DNA of 33,392 bases, taken from Jiangella rhizosphaerae. GTDB taxonomy: Bacteria > Actinomycetota > Actinomycetes > Jiangellales > Jiangellaceae. The notes beneath the pieces were generated by a model. That model was not told the DNA's origin. It saw only the letters and a list, made by a program, of their open reading frames with translations, and searched no databases. The stretch spans positions 35,317 through 68,708 of the forward strand of contig NZ_QUAL01000016.1 in assembly GCF_003579925.1 (NCBI RefSeq). Direction: 5' to 3'. The position numbers were made by a program, and so were the translations under genes. Shown here piece after piece: positions 16,801-23,088 of this stretch (positions within the stretch are counted from its first letter, which is position 1; every line of letters begins with the position of its first letter).

Positions 16801-18321
16801 TGGGAGGCCACCGAGGTCAACCGGGGCTCCGGCCGGCAGACGGCGCTCACGCCGGCGCTCATGGGCAGCTCCGACGTCGACGCGGACGCTCGCACGGCGC
16901 TCAGCACGTACTCCGAGGAGCAGCTGGCCGAGCTGGCGTCGCGCGACATGGCGCCGGCCGCACCGGGCGACGTCGTCACGCAGTGGGAGACCGAGGGCGT
17001 CTCGGTCGCCTGGGGCGTCGGCTACGACGGCGACGTCTGGGTGTCCGACCCGGACTCGATCACCAACCACCAGTTCTCCACCGAGGGCGAGCCGGGCGAG
17101 GTGTTCCCGGGCAACTGGGGCGGCGTCTGGAACGGTGACATGGCGCTGGACGCCAGCACCGGGGCGATGTGCCAGGTCAACGTCGGCGGCGACAACGCGA
17201 TCCACTGCTTCGACACCGCCGACGGGTCCGAGCAGTACGTGATCTCGGGCTCGCCGTGGACCGGCATCTCGCAGCGCGGCCTCGCCTACAACCCCGTCGA
17301 CGACGTCTTCTACATCGGCGGCTGGAACGAGGGCGTCATCTACACCGTCGCGGGTCAGTCCCACGACGACCCGGGCGCCACCCTCGCCCAGTGCTCGACG
17401 GAGGACTCGTCGATCGCGGGCCTGGCCTACAACCCGACGGCGGACGTGCTGTGGATGGTCAACAGCTCGCTGACCACGTTCATCTACCAGATCGACCCGT
17501 CGACCTGCGCCACGATCTCGACCATCGAGTTCCCCGAGCAGGGCGAGGGTCCGGGCGCCGGCCTGGAGATGAGCGACAGCGGTGAGCTGTGGGCGTCCAG
17601 CCAGCTCACGAACACGGCGTACCTCATCGACACCGGCGTCCCGAACGCCAGTGACGTGTCGTGGCTCTCCGAGGACCCGTCGTCGGGGACGCTCGCGCCG
17701 GGTGAGTCCGTGACGGTGACCGTCACCGCCGACAGCACCGGGCTCGAGCCGGGCCTCTACGAGGCGACGCTGTCGATCGTCACCAACGCCGGGCGCGTGC
17801 CGACGCACCAGATCCCGGTGTCGCTGCTGGTGCCCGCGTACCAGGTCGGCGTCAACGCCGGCGGGGCCGCGTACACCGACGGCGACCAGGACGTCTGGCA
17901 GGCGGACAAGAAGTACACCTCCGGGTCGTGGGGCTGGGTCGGCCAGCGCGTCGAGGTCTCCTCGACCAACCGGGCGATCGGCGGCACCGAGGACGACCGG
18001 CTGTTCCAGGACCGGCGGTCGGGCATCTTCAGCTACCGGTTCGACAACGTGCCGGCCGGAACGTACGAGGTGGAGCTCGGGTTCGCGGAGTTCCAGGCGA
18101 ACATGCTGCCCGGGCGCCGGGTGTTCGACGTCAGCGTCAACGGCTCCTACGTCCTCGTCAACCACGACGTGGCCGCCGAGGTCCGCGGCCTCTGGGCAGA
18201 CCAGCACACGTTCGTGGTCGAGCACCAGGGCGGGCCGCTGACCATCCAGTTCCACGACCGCTTCGGCTACCAGCTGCCGATCGTCAACGCCCTGCGCGTG
18301 ACCGACCGGCCCGACCTGTAG
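13873..18321 (+). CDS. Large secreted S8 subtilisin-family protease with malectin-like C-terminus
   Basis: A 1482-residue exoprotease. A signal peptide follows an Arg-rich start (hydrophobic core ~36-52, probable cleavage after AQA before GFG). An inhibitor-I9-like propeptide spans ~79-170. The S8 catalytic domain has D217 (IDSGVDYDHP), H263 (SHGTHTMGT), oxyanion N365 (ANGNSG) and S435 (SGTSMATPH), all intact. Then come carboxypeptidase-regulatory-like beta domains at ~508-589, 591-668 and 859-941, with a nidogen/beta region between. A BACON-like strand segment lies at ~942-980, a propeller-like stretch at ~1037-1260, a second BACON-like domain at ~1262-1322 and a malectin-like domain at ~1323-1477. 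AGGAGG precedes the GTG start. The C-terminal modules suggest binding to carbohydrate or protein outside the cell; substrate unknown. Confidence 0.93.
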   Translation: MQLPAHPGRGRPRGREAAAIPTRRRGPRRYLAAVLSVFALVSAVLAATPAQAGFGRPAQPASTIEPGVFDPDAVKDSADFWVRFSSSARTTSATAIEDWTERGQFVVDQLKATADQSQAAVRKLLDEQGVGFEAHWITNAILVHDGSRALAEQLAALDGVEQIRAPRTYELPEPVDAKPSGGMGTAAVEWGIANINADDVWSQFGVRGEGIVVANIDSGVDYDHPALIEQYRGNTGTGFDHDYNWFDATGTSDVPFEGASNSHGTHTMGTMVGDDGNGNQIGVAPGATWIAANGCNTCSDADLIESGEWMLAPTDLNGENPDVSMRPHIVNNSWGSIFPSNDPFMEDILIEWANAGIFGVWANGNSGDSCESSGSPGSRTINYSVGAYDVNNAIADFSGRGPGQDGEIKPSIAAPGVNVRSSIDNGGYGSLSGTSMATPHTAGAIALLWSAAPTLVGDIEGTRELLDDTAIDVEDLTCGGTADDNNVWGEGRLDALALLEAAPTGETGTLAGTVTAAGSPVDGATVTVAGPIERETTTAGDGTYSLVLTAGDYDVTVSAFGYETATATATVAADGTTTLDVALELADSHPVTGTVTDALSGDPVAGATVTIEGAPVEAATTGADGTYTFAAVPAGSYELTADGGRCTEPLTQALTVGGPSALDFALPKRTDGYGYFCTTGPSEYVEGTTQVALTGDESTATVELPFAFPFYGESYDTAYLSSNGHVNLLAPITNYSNTALPNAGAPNATIAPFWDDLEINADGGVYTGIVDGGFVIEYRNVAFFNVDDLRVDFSVTLYEDGSVTFAYRNLDPAQAQELGNGATVGIENATGTDALQYSFNQAALSDGTAITFALPPNGFVTGTVTDANDGLPVEGATVAAVAADGTVVRQVSTDENGAYRMQLFFGAYAIEASSSGYVTGSDDVVINQDGEVNTIDFALPTGIAVVESDELSWTITEGQTRSGEVTITNTGSADLTWEATEVNRGSGRQTALTPALMGSSDVDADARTALSTYSEEQLAELASRDMAPAAPGDVVTQWETEGVSVAWGVGYDGDVWVSDPDSITNHQFSTEGEPGEVFPGNWGGVWNGDMALDASTGAMCQVNVGGDNAIHCFDTADGSEQYVISGSPWTGISQRGLAYNPVDDVFYIGGWNEGVIYTVAGQSHDDPGATLAQCSTEDSSIAGLAYNPTADVLWMVNSSLTTFIYQIDPSTCATISTIEFPEQGEGPGAGLEMSDSGELWASSQLTNTAYLIDTGVPNASDVSWLSEDPSSGTLAPGESVTVTVTADSTGLEPGLYEATLSIVTNAGRVPTHQIPVSLLVPAYQVGVNAGGAAYTDGDQDVWQADKKYTSGSWGWVGQRVEVSSTNRAIGGTEDDRLFQDRRSGIFSYRFDNVPAGTYEVELGFAEFQANMLPGRRVFDVSVNGSYVLVNHDVAAEVRGLWADQHTFVVEHQGGPLTIQFHDRFGYQLPIVNALRVTDRPDL

Positions 18322-18336
18322 GAGGTTGTCGCTGTT

Positions 18337-18371
18337 CCGGGGGCGGTGCCGCTTGGCGGTGCCGCCCCCGG
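18337..18371 (+). terminator. Strong hairpin after the subtilase gene
   Basis: CCGGGGGCGG (18337-18346) and CCGCCCCCGG (18362-18371) form a perfect 10-bp stem, with a smaller CCGC/GCGG stem inside the 15-base loop. It starts 16 bases after the protease stop. No T-run follows, which is usual in this group. Confidence 0.75.
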
Positions 18372-18379
18372 CGGCATGT

Positions 18380-18407
18380 CCGGCCCCGCGACGCACGACG
18401 GGGCCGG
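18380..18407. terminator. Second hairpin, between convergent genes
   Basis: CCGGCCCCG (18380-18388) and CGGGGCCGG (18399-18407) form a perfect 9-bp stem with a 10-base loop, followed on the plus strand by TTCT. It lies between the protease gene and the convergent small hydrophobic peptide gene and can serve both strands. Confidence 0.65.
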
Positions 18408-18445
18408 TTCTCACCAGCCCCGTTCGCTCCCTGCGGTCCGCCCCG

Positions 18446-18613
18446 CTACCTCAGCAGCGCGACGAACTGGTGCAGGGCGACACCCAGGACGGAGAACGCT
18501 CCCGCGATCAGTGGCCAGAGATCCCTCAGGATCTGGCCGATGATCTCGGTGTGCCGGCGCAGCTGTCGAAGCCTGGTCAGCATCGTGCGCTCTTCCCTGT
18601 TGCCTTGACTCAC
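18446..18613 (-). CDS. Small single-helix hydrophobic peptide, candidate type I toxin
   Basis: A 55-residue peptide (45 if started at the ATG at 18583). A basic N-terminus (RLRQLRRH) precedes one hydrophobic helix, LWPLIAGAFSVLGVALHQ, ending FVALLR. GAGAGG lies 7 bases before the GTG at 18613; GGGAAGAG lies before the inner ATG. A strong promoter sits at 18720-18748, giving a ~100-base leader with a stable hairpin. Size, charge and single helix resemble type I toxin peptides, and holin-like or assembly peptides are alternatives. A nearby divergent RNA candidate shares perfect complementarity to its leader and to codons 2-5. No database family is recognised. Confidence 0.6.
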   Translation of the reverse strand: MSQGNREERTMLTRLRQLRRHTEIIGQILRDLWPLIAGAFSVLGVALHQFVALLR

Positions 18614-18660
18614 CGTGCATCCTCTCTTTCGAGAGCCACCGGTGAGCCGCTGGTAACAGC

Positions 18661-18696
18661 CCGCCCGGTAGCCCATCTCTGGACTACGCCGGGCGG
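18661..18696 (-). promoter_or_regulatory. Hairpin in the leader of the small peptide mRNA
   Basis: CCGCCCGG (18661-18668) and CCGGGCGG (18689-18696) form a perfect 8-bp stem, with TAG/CTA partly extending it inside the loop. It lies near the 5' end of the predicted transcript and could protect the mRNA or control access to the ribosome site, as leader structures do in type I toxin mRNAs. Confidence 0.5.
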
Positions 18697-18719
18697 ATTC
18701 CCGATGTAGTTAGCCCTTC

Positions 18720-18748
18720 AGAATGACATCTGGTCAAGCCATCGTCAA
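18720..18748 (-). promoter_or_regulatory. Near-consensus promoter for the small hydrophobic peptide
   Basis: Read on the minus strand: TTGACG (18748-18743), a 17-bp spacer, then CATTCT (18725-18720). Each hexamer matches the housekeeping consensus at four or five of six positions, at ideal spacing. Predicted start of transcription is ~18713, 100 bases before the GTG. Confidence 0.65.
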
Positions 18749-18760
18749 TGGCCGTAGACT
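18731..18760 (+). promoter_or_regulatory. Putative promoter of the divergent small RNA
   Basis: TAGACT (18755-18760) is a good -10. TGGTCA (18731-18736) is a moderate -35 at 18 bp. It overlaps the minus-strand promoter head to head, so the two transcripts would be divergent with starts about 55 bases apart. Confidence 0.4.
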
Positions 18761-18766
18761 GTTCCT

Positions 18767-18853
18767 GCCGGTGGAGGTGCTGGTAACACCGTTGATCCCG
18801 GCCGGACCCCGGCGCGTGGCTTCGTTGCCTTGACTCCGCGCCGGGGTTTCTGC
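18767..18853 (+). ncRNA. Candidate antisense-type small RNA ending in an intrinsic terminator
   Basis: A predicted ~85-base transcript with no convincing ORF, from the promoter at 18731-18760 to the terminator at 18807-18853. It contains GCTGGTAACA (18779-18788), the exact complement of the peptide mRNA leader at 18649-18658, and GTTGCCTTGACTC (18824-18836), the exact complement of mRNA bases 18599-18611 just after its start codon. The latter lies in the terminator loop. A further CCGGTG match precedes the first. The two sites are in the wrong order for one continuous duplex, so pairing would be by separate or loop contacts. Existence and role are inferred. Confidence 0.4.
18807..18853 (+). 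terminator. Rho-independent-type terminator with T-rich tail
   Basis: CCCCGGCGCG (18807-18816) and CGCGCCGGGG (18837-18846) form a perfect 10-bp stem with a 20-base loop, followed by TTTCTGCTGCT. The T-rich tail is on the plus strand, pointing to a plus-strand transcript. On the minus strand the same stem lies just after the purB stop and may also end purB. Confidence 0.75.
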
Positions 18854-18855
18854 TG

Positions 18856-20298
18856 CTACAGGATCGGCGACGGGGTGTAGGCGGCGGCGACCGGGTGAGC
18901 GGCGGCGACCTCCTCGACCCGGGCGACGACGGCGCCCACCTGGGCGCGGGCCGCGCCGGTGAACTCCAGCGGCGACCGGACCAGCGAGTCCAGGTGGGCG
19001 CGGTCCAGCCCCAGCCGCTCGTCCCCGGCCAGCCGCTCGAACAGGTCGTTCTCAGACGCGCCCTGCTCGCGCATTGACAGCGCGACCGCGACGGCGTGCT
19101 CCTTGATGGCCTCGTGCGCCGTCTCGCGGCCGACGCCGGCCTTGACCGCGGCCATGAGCACCGACGTCGTCGCGAGGAAGGGCAGGTAGCGGTCGAGCTC
19201 GCGGGCGATGACCGCGGGGTAGGCGCCGAACTCGTCGAGCACGGTGAGGAACGTCTCGAACAGGCCGTCGAGCGCGAAGAACGCGTCGGGCAGCGCGACC
19301 CGGCGGACGACCGAGCAGAACACGTCGCCCTCGTTCCACTGCGCCCCTGCCAGTTCCGCGGCCATCGACGCATAGCCGCGCAGCACGACGGCCAGGCCGT
19401 TGACGCGCTCGCAGGACCGGGTGTTCATCTTGTGCGGCATGGCGCTGGACCCGACCTGTCCGGCCTTGAACCCCTCGGTGACCAGCTCCTGCCCCGCCAT
19501 CAGCCGGATCGTCGTGGCCAGCGACGACGGACCGGCGGCCACCTGGACCAGCGCGGAGACGACGTCGTGGTCGAGCGAGCGCGGGTAGACCTGGCCGACG
19601 CTGGTGAGCACCCGCTCGAATCCCAGGTGTCCGGCGACCCGCCGCTCCAGCTCCGCCAGCCGCTCCGCGTCGCCGCCCAGCAGGTCGAGCATGTCCTGCG
19701 CCGTCCCGACCGGCCCCTTGATGCCCCGCAGCGGATACCGGGCGAGCAGCTCCGAGACTCGTTCGAAGGCCACCAGCACCTCGTCGGCCGCCGACGCGAA
19801 CCGCTTGCCCAGCGTCGTCGCCTGCGCCGGGACGTTGTGGCTGCGCCCGGCCATGACGGTCTCGGCGTGCTCGGCGGCGCGCGCGGCCAGCCGGACGAGG
19901 ACGGCGACCATGCGGTCGCGCACGTGCTCCAGCGACAGCCGGATCTGCAGCTGCTCGACGTTCTCGGTGAGGTCGCGGCTGGTCATGCCCTTGTGGACGT
20001 GCTCGTGGCCGGCCAGCGCGTTGAACTCTTCGATGCGCGCCTTGACGTCGTGACGGGTCACCCGCTCGCGGGCGGCGATGGAGTCGAGATCGACGTTCTC
20101 GAGAACCGCCTGGTACGCCTCGACGACGCCGTCAGGGACGTCGACGCCGAGGTCGCGCTGCGCCTGAAGCACGGCCAGCCAGAGCCGCCGCTCCAGGACG
20201 ATCTTGTTCTGCTGCGACCAGAGCCGGGTCAGTTCCGGCGAGGCGTAGCGGGCGGCGAGGACGTCGGGGATCGCGGGCTTGTCGGGCACGACGTCCAT
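18856..20298 (-). CDS. purB: Adenylosuccinate lyase PurB
   Basis: A 480-residue homotetrameric lyase acting twice in purine synthesis: SAICAR to AICAR, and adenylosuccinate to AMP, releasing fumarate. The superfamily signature GSSAMPHKMNTRSCERV is intact, with the catalytic loop Ser. GRSHNVPAQATTLGKR holds the general-acid His region, and GHEHVHKGMTSRDLTENV the substrate site. The ATG at 20298 has GGGAG very close; a GTG at 20289 has the same GGGAG 10 bases upstream and is a real alternative. It is separate from purSQL. Confidence 0.94.
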   Translation of the reverse strand: MDVVPDKPAIPDVLAARYASPELTRLWSQQNKIVLERRLWLAVLQAQRDLGVDVPDGVVEAYQAVLENVDLDSIAARERVTRHDVKARIEEFNALAGHEHVHKGMTSRDLTENVEQLQIRLSLEHVRDRMVAVLVRLAARAAEHAETVMAGRSHNVPAQATTLGKRFASAADEVLVAFERVSELLARYPLRGIKGPVGTAQDMLDLLGGDAERLAELERRVAGHLGFERVLTSVGQVYPRSLDHDVVSALVQVAAGPSSLATTIRLMAGQELVTEGFKAGQVGSSAMPHKMNTRSCERVNGLAVVLRGYASMAAELAGAQWNEGDVFCSVVRRVALPDAFFALDGLFETFLTVLDEFGAYPAVIARELDRYLPFLATTSVLMAAVKAGVGRETAHEAIKEHAVAVALSMREQGASENDLFERLAGDERLGLDRAHLDSLVRSPLEFTGAARAQVGAVVARVEEVAAAHPVAAAYTPSPIL

Positions 20299-20423
20299 TC
20301 TCCCGCACGACGCAGGCCAGGTCGGCACCACCCGTTTGGGAACCAGGCATTCGGGGCACCAACTGATCACCGAGCTCGACCGCCGATGCCGTCGGTGGCC
20401 GGAAGCGAGGGAAAGGAGACACG

Positions 20424-20567
20424 ATGGAGTTCCTGCTCTGGATCCTGGCCGTCATCCTCGTCATCGCGGGCATTGTCTCGCTGGTGCGTGGCCAGATGTT
20501 GTGGGGCATCGTGCTCATCGTCGTCGGCCTGCTGGTCGGGCCTGGCGGCGTGAGCGTCTTCACCTGA
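20424..20567 (+). CDS. GPGG-motif small membrane protein
   Basis: A 47-residue protein too short for most gene callers. It has two hydrophobic helices (LLWILAVILVIAGIVSLV and LWGIVLIVVGLLV) around a short RGQM turn, ending GPGGVSVFT. The terminal GPGGVS(I/V)F motif recurs in a family of actinobacterial mini-membrane proteins of unknown role. AAAGGAG lies 6-7 bases before the ATG. It diverges from purB and is followed by a hairpin terminator. Codon use is typical of the genome. Confidence 0.85.
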   Translation: MEFLLWILAVILVIAGIVSLVRGQMLWGIVLIVVGLLVGPGGVSVFT

Positions 20568-20589
20568 CGCAGGCCTCACCCGACCAAGG

Positions 20590-20613
20590 GCGGCGGCACC
20601 CGGGTGCCACCGC
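20590..20613. terminator. Bidirectional hairpin between convergent genes
   Basis: GGCACCCGGGTGCC (20595-20608) is a perfect palindrome, extended outward by GCGG/CCGC with single bulges. It lies between the small GPGG gene (+) and the TetR gene (-). Confidence 0.6.
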
Positions 20614-20640
20614 TCAGCCGACGCCGTCGCCCACGGGCCC

Positions 20641-21282
20641 TCACCGGTCCGCGGGCGGCGGCACGTCTGCGAGTGGGGGAATCTCGGCGAGGAACGCCCG
20701 GAGCACCGCGCGGACCCGGTCCGGCGGCATGTCGTCGGGGACGAACATCGCCTGCGCGGCCAGTCCGTCGACGAAGACGTGCAGGTACTCCGCCCAGGCC
20801 GCCACGCGCGGATCGAGGCCCTCGGCCGGCAACGGCTCGTTCGGGTAGCCCGAGAGCCGGTACACGATCTGCAGGTACATGTCGCGCTGCTCGGTCCACA
20901 TGCGCGCCGACGCGGCCAGGTCGTCCTGCCGCGACCACTCCGTGATGGCCAGCCAGAGCTGGTACTCCTCACGCCGCTCCTCGTCCAGCGGGATCAGGTG
21001 CTCGAGGATGCCCGCCGCCAGTTCCGGCAGGGGCACGACGAGCTCGTGGTCGGCGATGTAGGCGCGGATGCGCCCTCCGACCCGCTCCGTGACCGTCCGG
21101 GCGGCGAACTCGCGCAGCTCGCGTTGCGAGGCGAAGTAGTGCCGCAAGGCGCCCGTCGACCAGCCGGCCTCGGCCGCCACCGTCCGCACCGACGCTCCCG
21201 CGGCGCCGTCGCGGACCACCACCCGCAGCACCGCGTCGACGATCTCGCGCCGGCGCTGTTCGTGATCGACCACCTTCGGCAT
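20641..21282 (-). CDS. TetR-family transcriptional regulator
   Basis: A 213-residue regulator. The N-terminal helix-turn-helix is VRTVAAEAGWSTGALRHYF (~32-50). The C-terminal portion resembles the TetR_C group of BetI-like or transport regulators, with Trp-rich helices (YQLWLAITEWSRQ). ATG at 21282, with AAAGG a few bases upstream. It diverges from the 26-codon ORF and GAP-family gene, and an inverted repeat at 21302-21322 lies between them, so it probably controls that membrane protein and itself. The effector is unknown. Confidence 0.88.
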   Translation of the reverse strand: MPKVVDHEQRRREIVDAVLRVVVRDGAAGASVRTVAAEAGWSTGALRHYFASQRELREFAARTVTERVGGRIRAYIADHELVVPLPELAAGILEHLIPLDEERREEYQLWLAITEWSRQDDLAASARMWTEQRDMYLQIVYRLSGYPNEPLPAEGLDPRVAAWAEYLHVFVDGLAAQAMFVPDDMPPDRVRAVLRAFLAEIPPLADVPPPADR

Positions 21283-21301
21283 GAGGCCTTTCTATCACGG
21301 G

Positions 21302-21322
21302 TGTGCTAATTTATTTCGCACA
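21302..21322. promoter_or_regulatory. Likely TetR operator in AT-rich divergent promoter
   Basis: TGTGC (21302-21306) and GCACA (21318-21322) are inverted arms around an AT-rich 11-base centre (TAATTTATTTC) that can supply -10 elements for both directions. Such AT richness is rare in this window. Confidence 0.5.
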
Positions 21323-21359
21323 GTCGTGTTGGAAACGTGCCCACCTGGAAGGACGAGCC

Positions 21360-21440
21360 ATGAACCGCCCCGAGCCCCAGCGAGTCGTCGTGGTGGTCGC
21401 CCTCGTGACCGCCGCCCACCGTGGCACCCTGCGGGGCTGA
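21360..21440 (+). CDS. 26-codon upstream ORF (possible leader peptide)
   Basis: A short ORF encoding MNRPEPQRVVVVVALV and ending HRGTLRG. GGAAGGA lies at good distance before the ATG, better than the ribosome site of the next gene. Five consecutive Val codons occur in the middle. Its TGA ends one base before the ATG of the GAP-family gene, so translation may be coupled. It could be a leader peptide or a tiny protein. No family is recognised. Confidence 0.45.
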   Translation: MNRPEPQRVVVVVALVTAAHRGTLRG

Positions 21441-21441
21441 C

Positions 21442-22146
21442 ATGGGCCTCGACGTCATCCTGCCGGTCTACGGCCTGGCCCTGCTCGACACCATGAGCCC
21501 GGCCACCATCGGCATCTCGATCTACCTGCTGCTCAGCGCGGGCGCGCGGACGGCGCGGCTGTTGTTCAGCTACCTGGCGACGGTCGCACTGTTCTACTTC
21601 TGCCTCGGCACCGCGCTGATGGCCGGGCTCGGCGCCGTCGTCGACTCACTCGGCGACGCGGCGAACAGCCGGACCGCGTACCTGATCCAGGCCGGCCTCG
21701 GCGCCGCCCTCTTCGTCGGCGCGTGGTTCGTCCCGACGAAGAAGAAGAACGACGACGGATCCCCCGGACGCGGCGAGCGGCGGGCCGCACGCGTCCAGAC
21801 GGTCCCGGCGATGGTGGGGCTCGGCCTCACGACCGGCCTGCTCGAGGCCGCGACGGCGCTGCCGTACCTGGCCGCGATCGGCCTGATGACGTCGGCCGAG
21901 CTGAGCCCGGCGCAGTGGGCGCCATTGCTGGCCGGCTACAACCTCGTCATGGTGGCGCCGGGCGTGCTGCTGTTCCTGGTCTGGCGGGTCGCCGGCGAGC
22001 GGGTGCGGGCGCGGTTCGAGCGGTTCCGCGACTGGCTGCAGGCCAACTCGGCCGAAACGTTGGCCTGGATCATGGGCATCGCCGGCTTCCTGCTCGCCCG
22101 CGACGCGATCGCCGTCTTGCACACCGAGTTCGGGCTGTTCGGCTGA
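21442..22146 (+). CDS. GAP-family (Sap/LysE-like) membrane protein
   Basis: A 234-residue protein with about six hydrophobic helices. It begins DVILPVYGLALLDTMSPATI and has a charged cytoplasmic loop (PTKKKNDDG, ~95-115) between halves, as in LysE-superfamily and GAP/Sap proteins. Mycobacterial relatives help move glycolipids (sulfolipid, glycopeptidolipid) across the membrane; other relatives export amino acids. The substrate here is unknown. The ATG at 21442 follows the 26-codon ORF directly and lacks a strong site of its own, implying coupling. Probably under the divergent TetR regulator. Confidence 0.8.
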   Translation: MGLDVILPVYGLALLDTMSPATIGISIYLLLSAGARTARLLFSYLATVALFYFCLGTALMAGLGAVVDSLGDAANSRTAYLIQAGLGAALFVGAWFVPTKKKNDDGSPGRGERRAARVQTVPAMVGLGLTTGLLEAATALPYLAAIGLMTSAELSPAQWAPLLAGYNLVMVAPGVLLFLVWRVAGERVRARFERFRDWLQANSAETLAWIMGIAGFLLARDAIAVLHTEFGLFG

Positions 22147-22151
22147 TCCAC

Positions 22152-22165
22152 TAGCATCCTAGCCA
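22152..22165 (+). promoter_or_regulatory. Possible leaderless promoter for the RHH-like gene
   Basis: TAGCAT (22152-22157) fits the TANNNT -10 pattern, and the ATG at 22165 lies 7 bases beyond it. No ribosome site is present. This is the arrangement of leaderless actinobacterial mRNAs. Confidence 0.4.
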
Positions 22166-22320
22166 TGGCCGACAAGGTGCAGTTCAACGTCTACCTGCCC
22201 CCGGACGTCGTCCGCGCGACCAAGCACCGCAGCATCGACGAGGAGCTGAGCCTGTCGGCGTTCGTCGAGAAGGTGCTCCGGCAGTACCTCGCCACCGCCG
22301 AGCAGGAGGATCCCCGATGA
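22165..22320 (+). CDS. Small ribbon-helix-helix-like protein
   Basis: A 51-residue protein. [20 protein letters not shown] gives a beta strand then helix, and [15 protein letters not shown] a second helix, the CopG/Arc ribbon-helix-helix layout. It could bind DNA as a dimer or act as an antitoxin-like partner. It overlaps the following VOC gene by 4 bases (ATGA), so the two are co-translated. Assignment is by pattern only. Confidence 0.65.
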   Translation: MADKVQFNVYLPPDVVRATKHRSIDEELSLSAFVEKVLRQYLATAEQEDPR

Positions 22321-23009
22321 CGCTCACCGTCCGCCCCATCCGGCGCACCCCGCACGCCGACGCGTGGGTCCGGGTAGTCGAGGCGTTGGGCGGCGTCGTC
22401 GTCGGCCGCGACGGCGATCGCGTCGACCTCGCGCTGGGACAGGGCCGCGTCGCCGTCGTCCATGCGGGCGAGTCCGGCGCCGAGCTGGGCTTCGAGGCGC
22501 CCGACCTGCTCGCCGTCGCCGCCGAGTGCGAGCGCAACGGGCTGGCGACGGTGACCGCAGGCGGGCGGCTGGAGATCACCGGTCCCGACGGCCTGCGGGT
22601 GCACGTCGACGAGCATCCGCCGGTCGCGACGCCTCCCGGCGTCGATCCGGCGCTGTCGACGCTGCCGCTCTGGTACTCACCGGACGTCGCGGGCGCGGCC
22701 GGCGTGCTGGACCGGTTGGGGCTGGCGGTGCGCATCGCGTCGCACACCGGCGACTGGGTCGACTTCGTCGCACCCGGCGGCGGGTTCGTGGCGGCGCACG
22801 GAGCCGGCCGCCCCAGCGTCCAGCTCTCCTTCGAGTACGACGGCGACGTCCGCGCGCTGGCGGCCCGGCTGACCACCCGCGGCCTGACGGCGTCCGTCGT
22901 CGACGAGAACTACGGGCTCACCGTCCGGGTGCCCGATCCCGACGGCGGCCAGATCTTCGTCAACCAGGTCCAGACCGACCTGCACGGATACCGACGCGCC
23001 GGCGCGTAG
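22317..23009 (+). CDS. Two-module VOC-like protein coupled to the RHH protein
   Basis: A 230-residue protein with two repeats of a VOC-like fold (~1-100 and ~115-225). The second module is clearer ([20 protein letters not shown], then [17 protein letters not shown]). The first is degenerate. Its catalytic role is not evident and metal residues are not certain. The start overlaps the RHH-like ORF (ATGA). A pair of small DNA-binding protein and VOC ligand-binder could form a two-part sensor, which is inference. Confidence 0.7.
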   Translation: MTLTVRPIRRTPHADAWVRVVEALGGVVVGRDGDRVDLALGQGRVAVVHAGESGAELGFEAPDLLAVAAECERNGLATVTAGGRLEITGPDGLRVHVDEHPPVATPPGVDPALSTLPLWYSPDVAGAAGVLDRLGLAVRIASHTGDWVDFVAPGGGFVAAHGAGRPSVQLSFEYDGDVRALAARLTTRGLTASVVDENYGLTVRVPDPDGGQIFVNQVQTDLHGYRRAGA

Positions 23010-23088
23010 GCCGGCGCCGCCGGAATGCCGGGACGGCGCGGCGGGGTTGTCGCCAGTGGTCAGTCCCCCCGACACGAACGAGGCACGC

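Noticed and set aside
13879-18414. 1511-codon minus-strand frame opposite the subtilase
   Set aside because: Shadow of the real protease gene; composition is that of an antisense frame in high-GC DNA.
18640-18720. tRNA gene suggested by the GC-rich stems
   Set aside because: No T-loop consensus, anticodon stem or correct cloverleaf spacing can be found.
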